Source: Chthonomonas sp. (GTDB lineage Bacteria > Armatimonadota > Fimbriimonadia > Fimbriimonadales > Fimbriimonadaceae). From it: DNA of 64,000 nt. How positions within the stretch are numbered: the first letter of the stretch is position 1; each line of letters opens with the position of its first letter. The notes beneath the pieces were generated by a model that searched no databases, was not told where the DNA came from, and worked only from the letters and a program-made list of their open reading frames with translations. Shown here piece by piece: positions 63,637 to 64,000 of the stretch. The DNA lies in contig JAEURQ010000004.1 of assembly GCA_016788425.1 (NCBI GenBank), positions 434,001 through 498,000 of the forward strand, in the 5' to 3' direction. A program made the translations under genes and the position numbers.

Positions 63637-64000
63637 GAAAACGTAGCTTTTGCCAGGCGCATCGCACCTTCGACCGGCGTCATTGACGGCTCCACTATTG
63701 TAGCCGAAATCAGGTGGTGACTGAATGCGATGCGGAGGTCGGGATGCGCCTCCCACACGCCTCCGGCGAGGCCAACGGTCGGGTTAGTTTGGCCGGGATG
63801 ATAGTGCGAAAGATGCGCCGCCACTTGCGTGGCGAGGTCGCCCAAACTGCTCTGAATCGCGGGGTCTTGCGAGTTGTTGGCCGCGAGAGTGGGGAACAGC
63901 GGGGCGAGCGCGGCGGCGGGATTGGGAGTTTGATACAGCCAGCGAAGGACGGCGTCGCGATCCACGCCACCCGCGAGTTCGGCAAGCTTTTCGTGGGTTG
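63633..64000 (-). CDS. BadF/BadG-type ATPase, probable N-acetylglucosamine kinase, C-terminal part
   Basis: Only the last 122 residues are in the window; the reading frame stays open to the edge. GLAGGVW is the adenosine-binding motif of the second half of ASKHA kinases, and the helix LRWLYQTPNPAAALAPLFP fits the NAGK/BadF family. It overlaps murQ by four bases. A kinase for amino sugars beside murQ fits muropeptide recycling. Confidence 0.75.
   Translation of the reverse strand, partial: THEKLAELAGGVDRDAVLRWLYQTPNPAAALAPLFPTLAANNSQDPAIQSSLGDLATQVAAHLSHYHPGQTNPTVGLAGGVWEAHPDLRIAFSHHLISATIVEPSMTPVEGAMRLAKATFS

Overview
The window is about 64 kb of high-G+C bacterial chromosome, almost fully coding, in short operons that often overlap by 1-4 bases. 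The mix suggests a flagellated diderm of the Armatimonadota, probably near Fimbriimonadia. It has H-X9-DG (DUF1559-like) pseudopilins, PEP-CTERM proteins, a futalosine-pathway menaquinone gene, a GTP-type PEP carboxykinase, AfsR-like regulators and many secreted proteins of unknown function. That placement is inference from gene content; no rRNA is present. Many first-in-operon genes have a TANNNT-like -10 hexamer six bases before the start codon and no Shine-Dalgarno, which points to widespread leaderless transcription.

1-8.8 kb is a beta-glucan utilisation locus. A LacI-type regulator heads a minus-strand operon: regulator, pseudopilin, small membrane protein, a fused binding-protein/permease, a second permease, and the first codons of a GH1 beta-glucosidase at the window edge. 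A clan GH-A glycosidase and a GH16 laminarinase-like enzyme are transcribed separately. All three transcription units carry a GAAACGTTTC operator; in the two glycosidase genes it lies inside the coding sequence.

8.8-15.1 kb holds a secreted unknown, a PEP-CTERM protein, a low-G+C SIR2-TPR gene at the 3' side of tRNA-Leu (the main candidate defence system) and pckG.

15.1-28.5 kb contains an LCP protein and pseudopilin-like proteins, mqnX/mqnE, an ATL protein, folB, a polysaccharide deacetylase, an RNase H-like nuclease, ltaE, msrB, selD, mcsB and an EEP-family hydrolase. 28.5-33.9 kb is the flagellar export/switch operon fliM-N-O-P-Q-R-flhB, which continues into the EEP hydrolase and mcsB.

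34-50.5 kb holds a TrmH-type methyltransferase, an S9 peptidase, a Xer recombinase, a GT39-like glycosyltransferase, a fasciclin protein with a decayed copy beside it, an orphan GlmL/MutL protein, an AfsR/SARP-like regulator, a secreted STN-like protein, an MntR-like regulator, a PrpD protein, a DUF2314 protein and a DinB protein. 50.5-64 kb holds a half-length carB, dnaK, a second PEP-CTERM protein, a 1006-residue MORN/RHS-like protein, a secreted EEP hydrolase, obgE, a GH65-like lipoprotein, murQ and the end of an N-acetylglucosamine-kinase-like gene.
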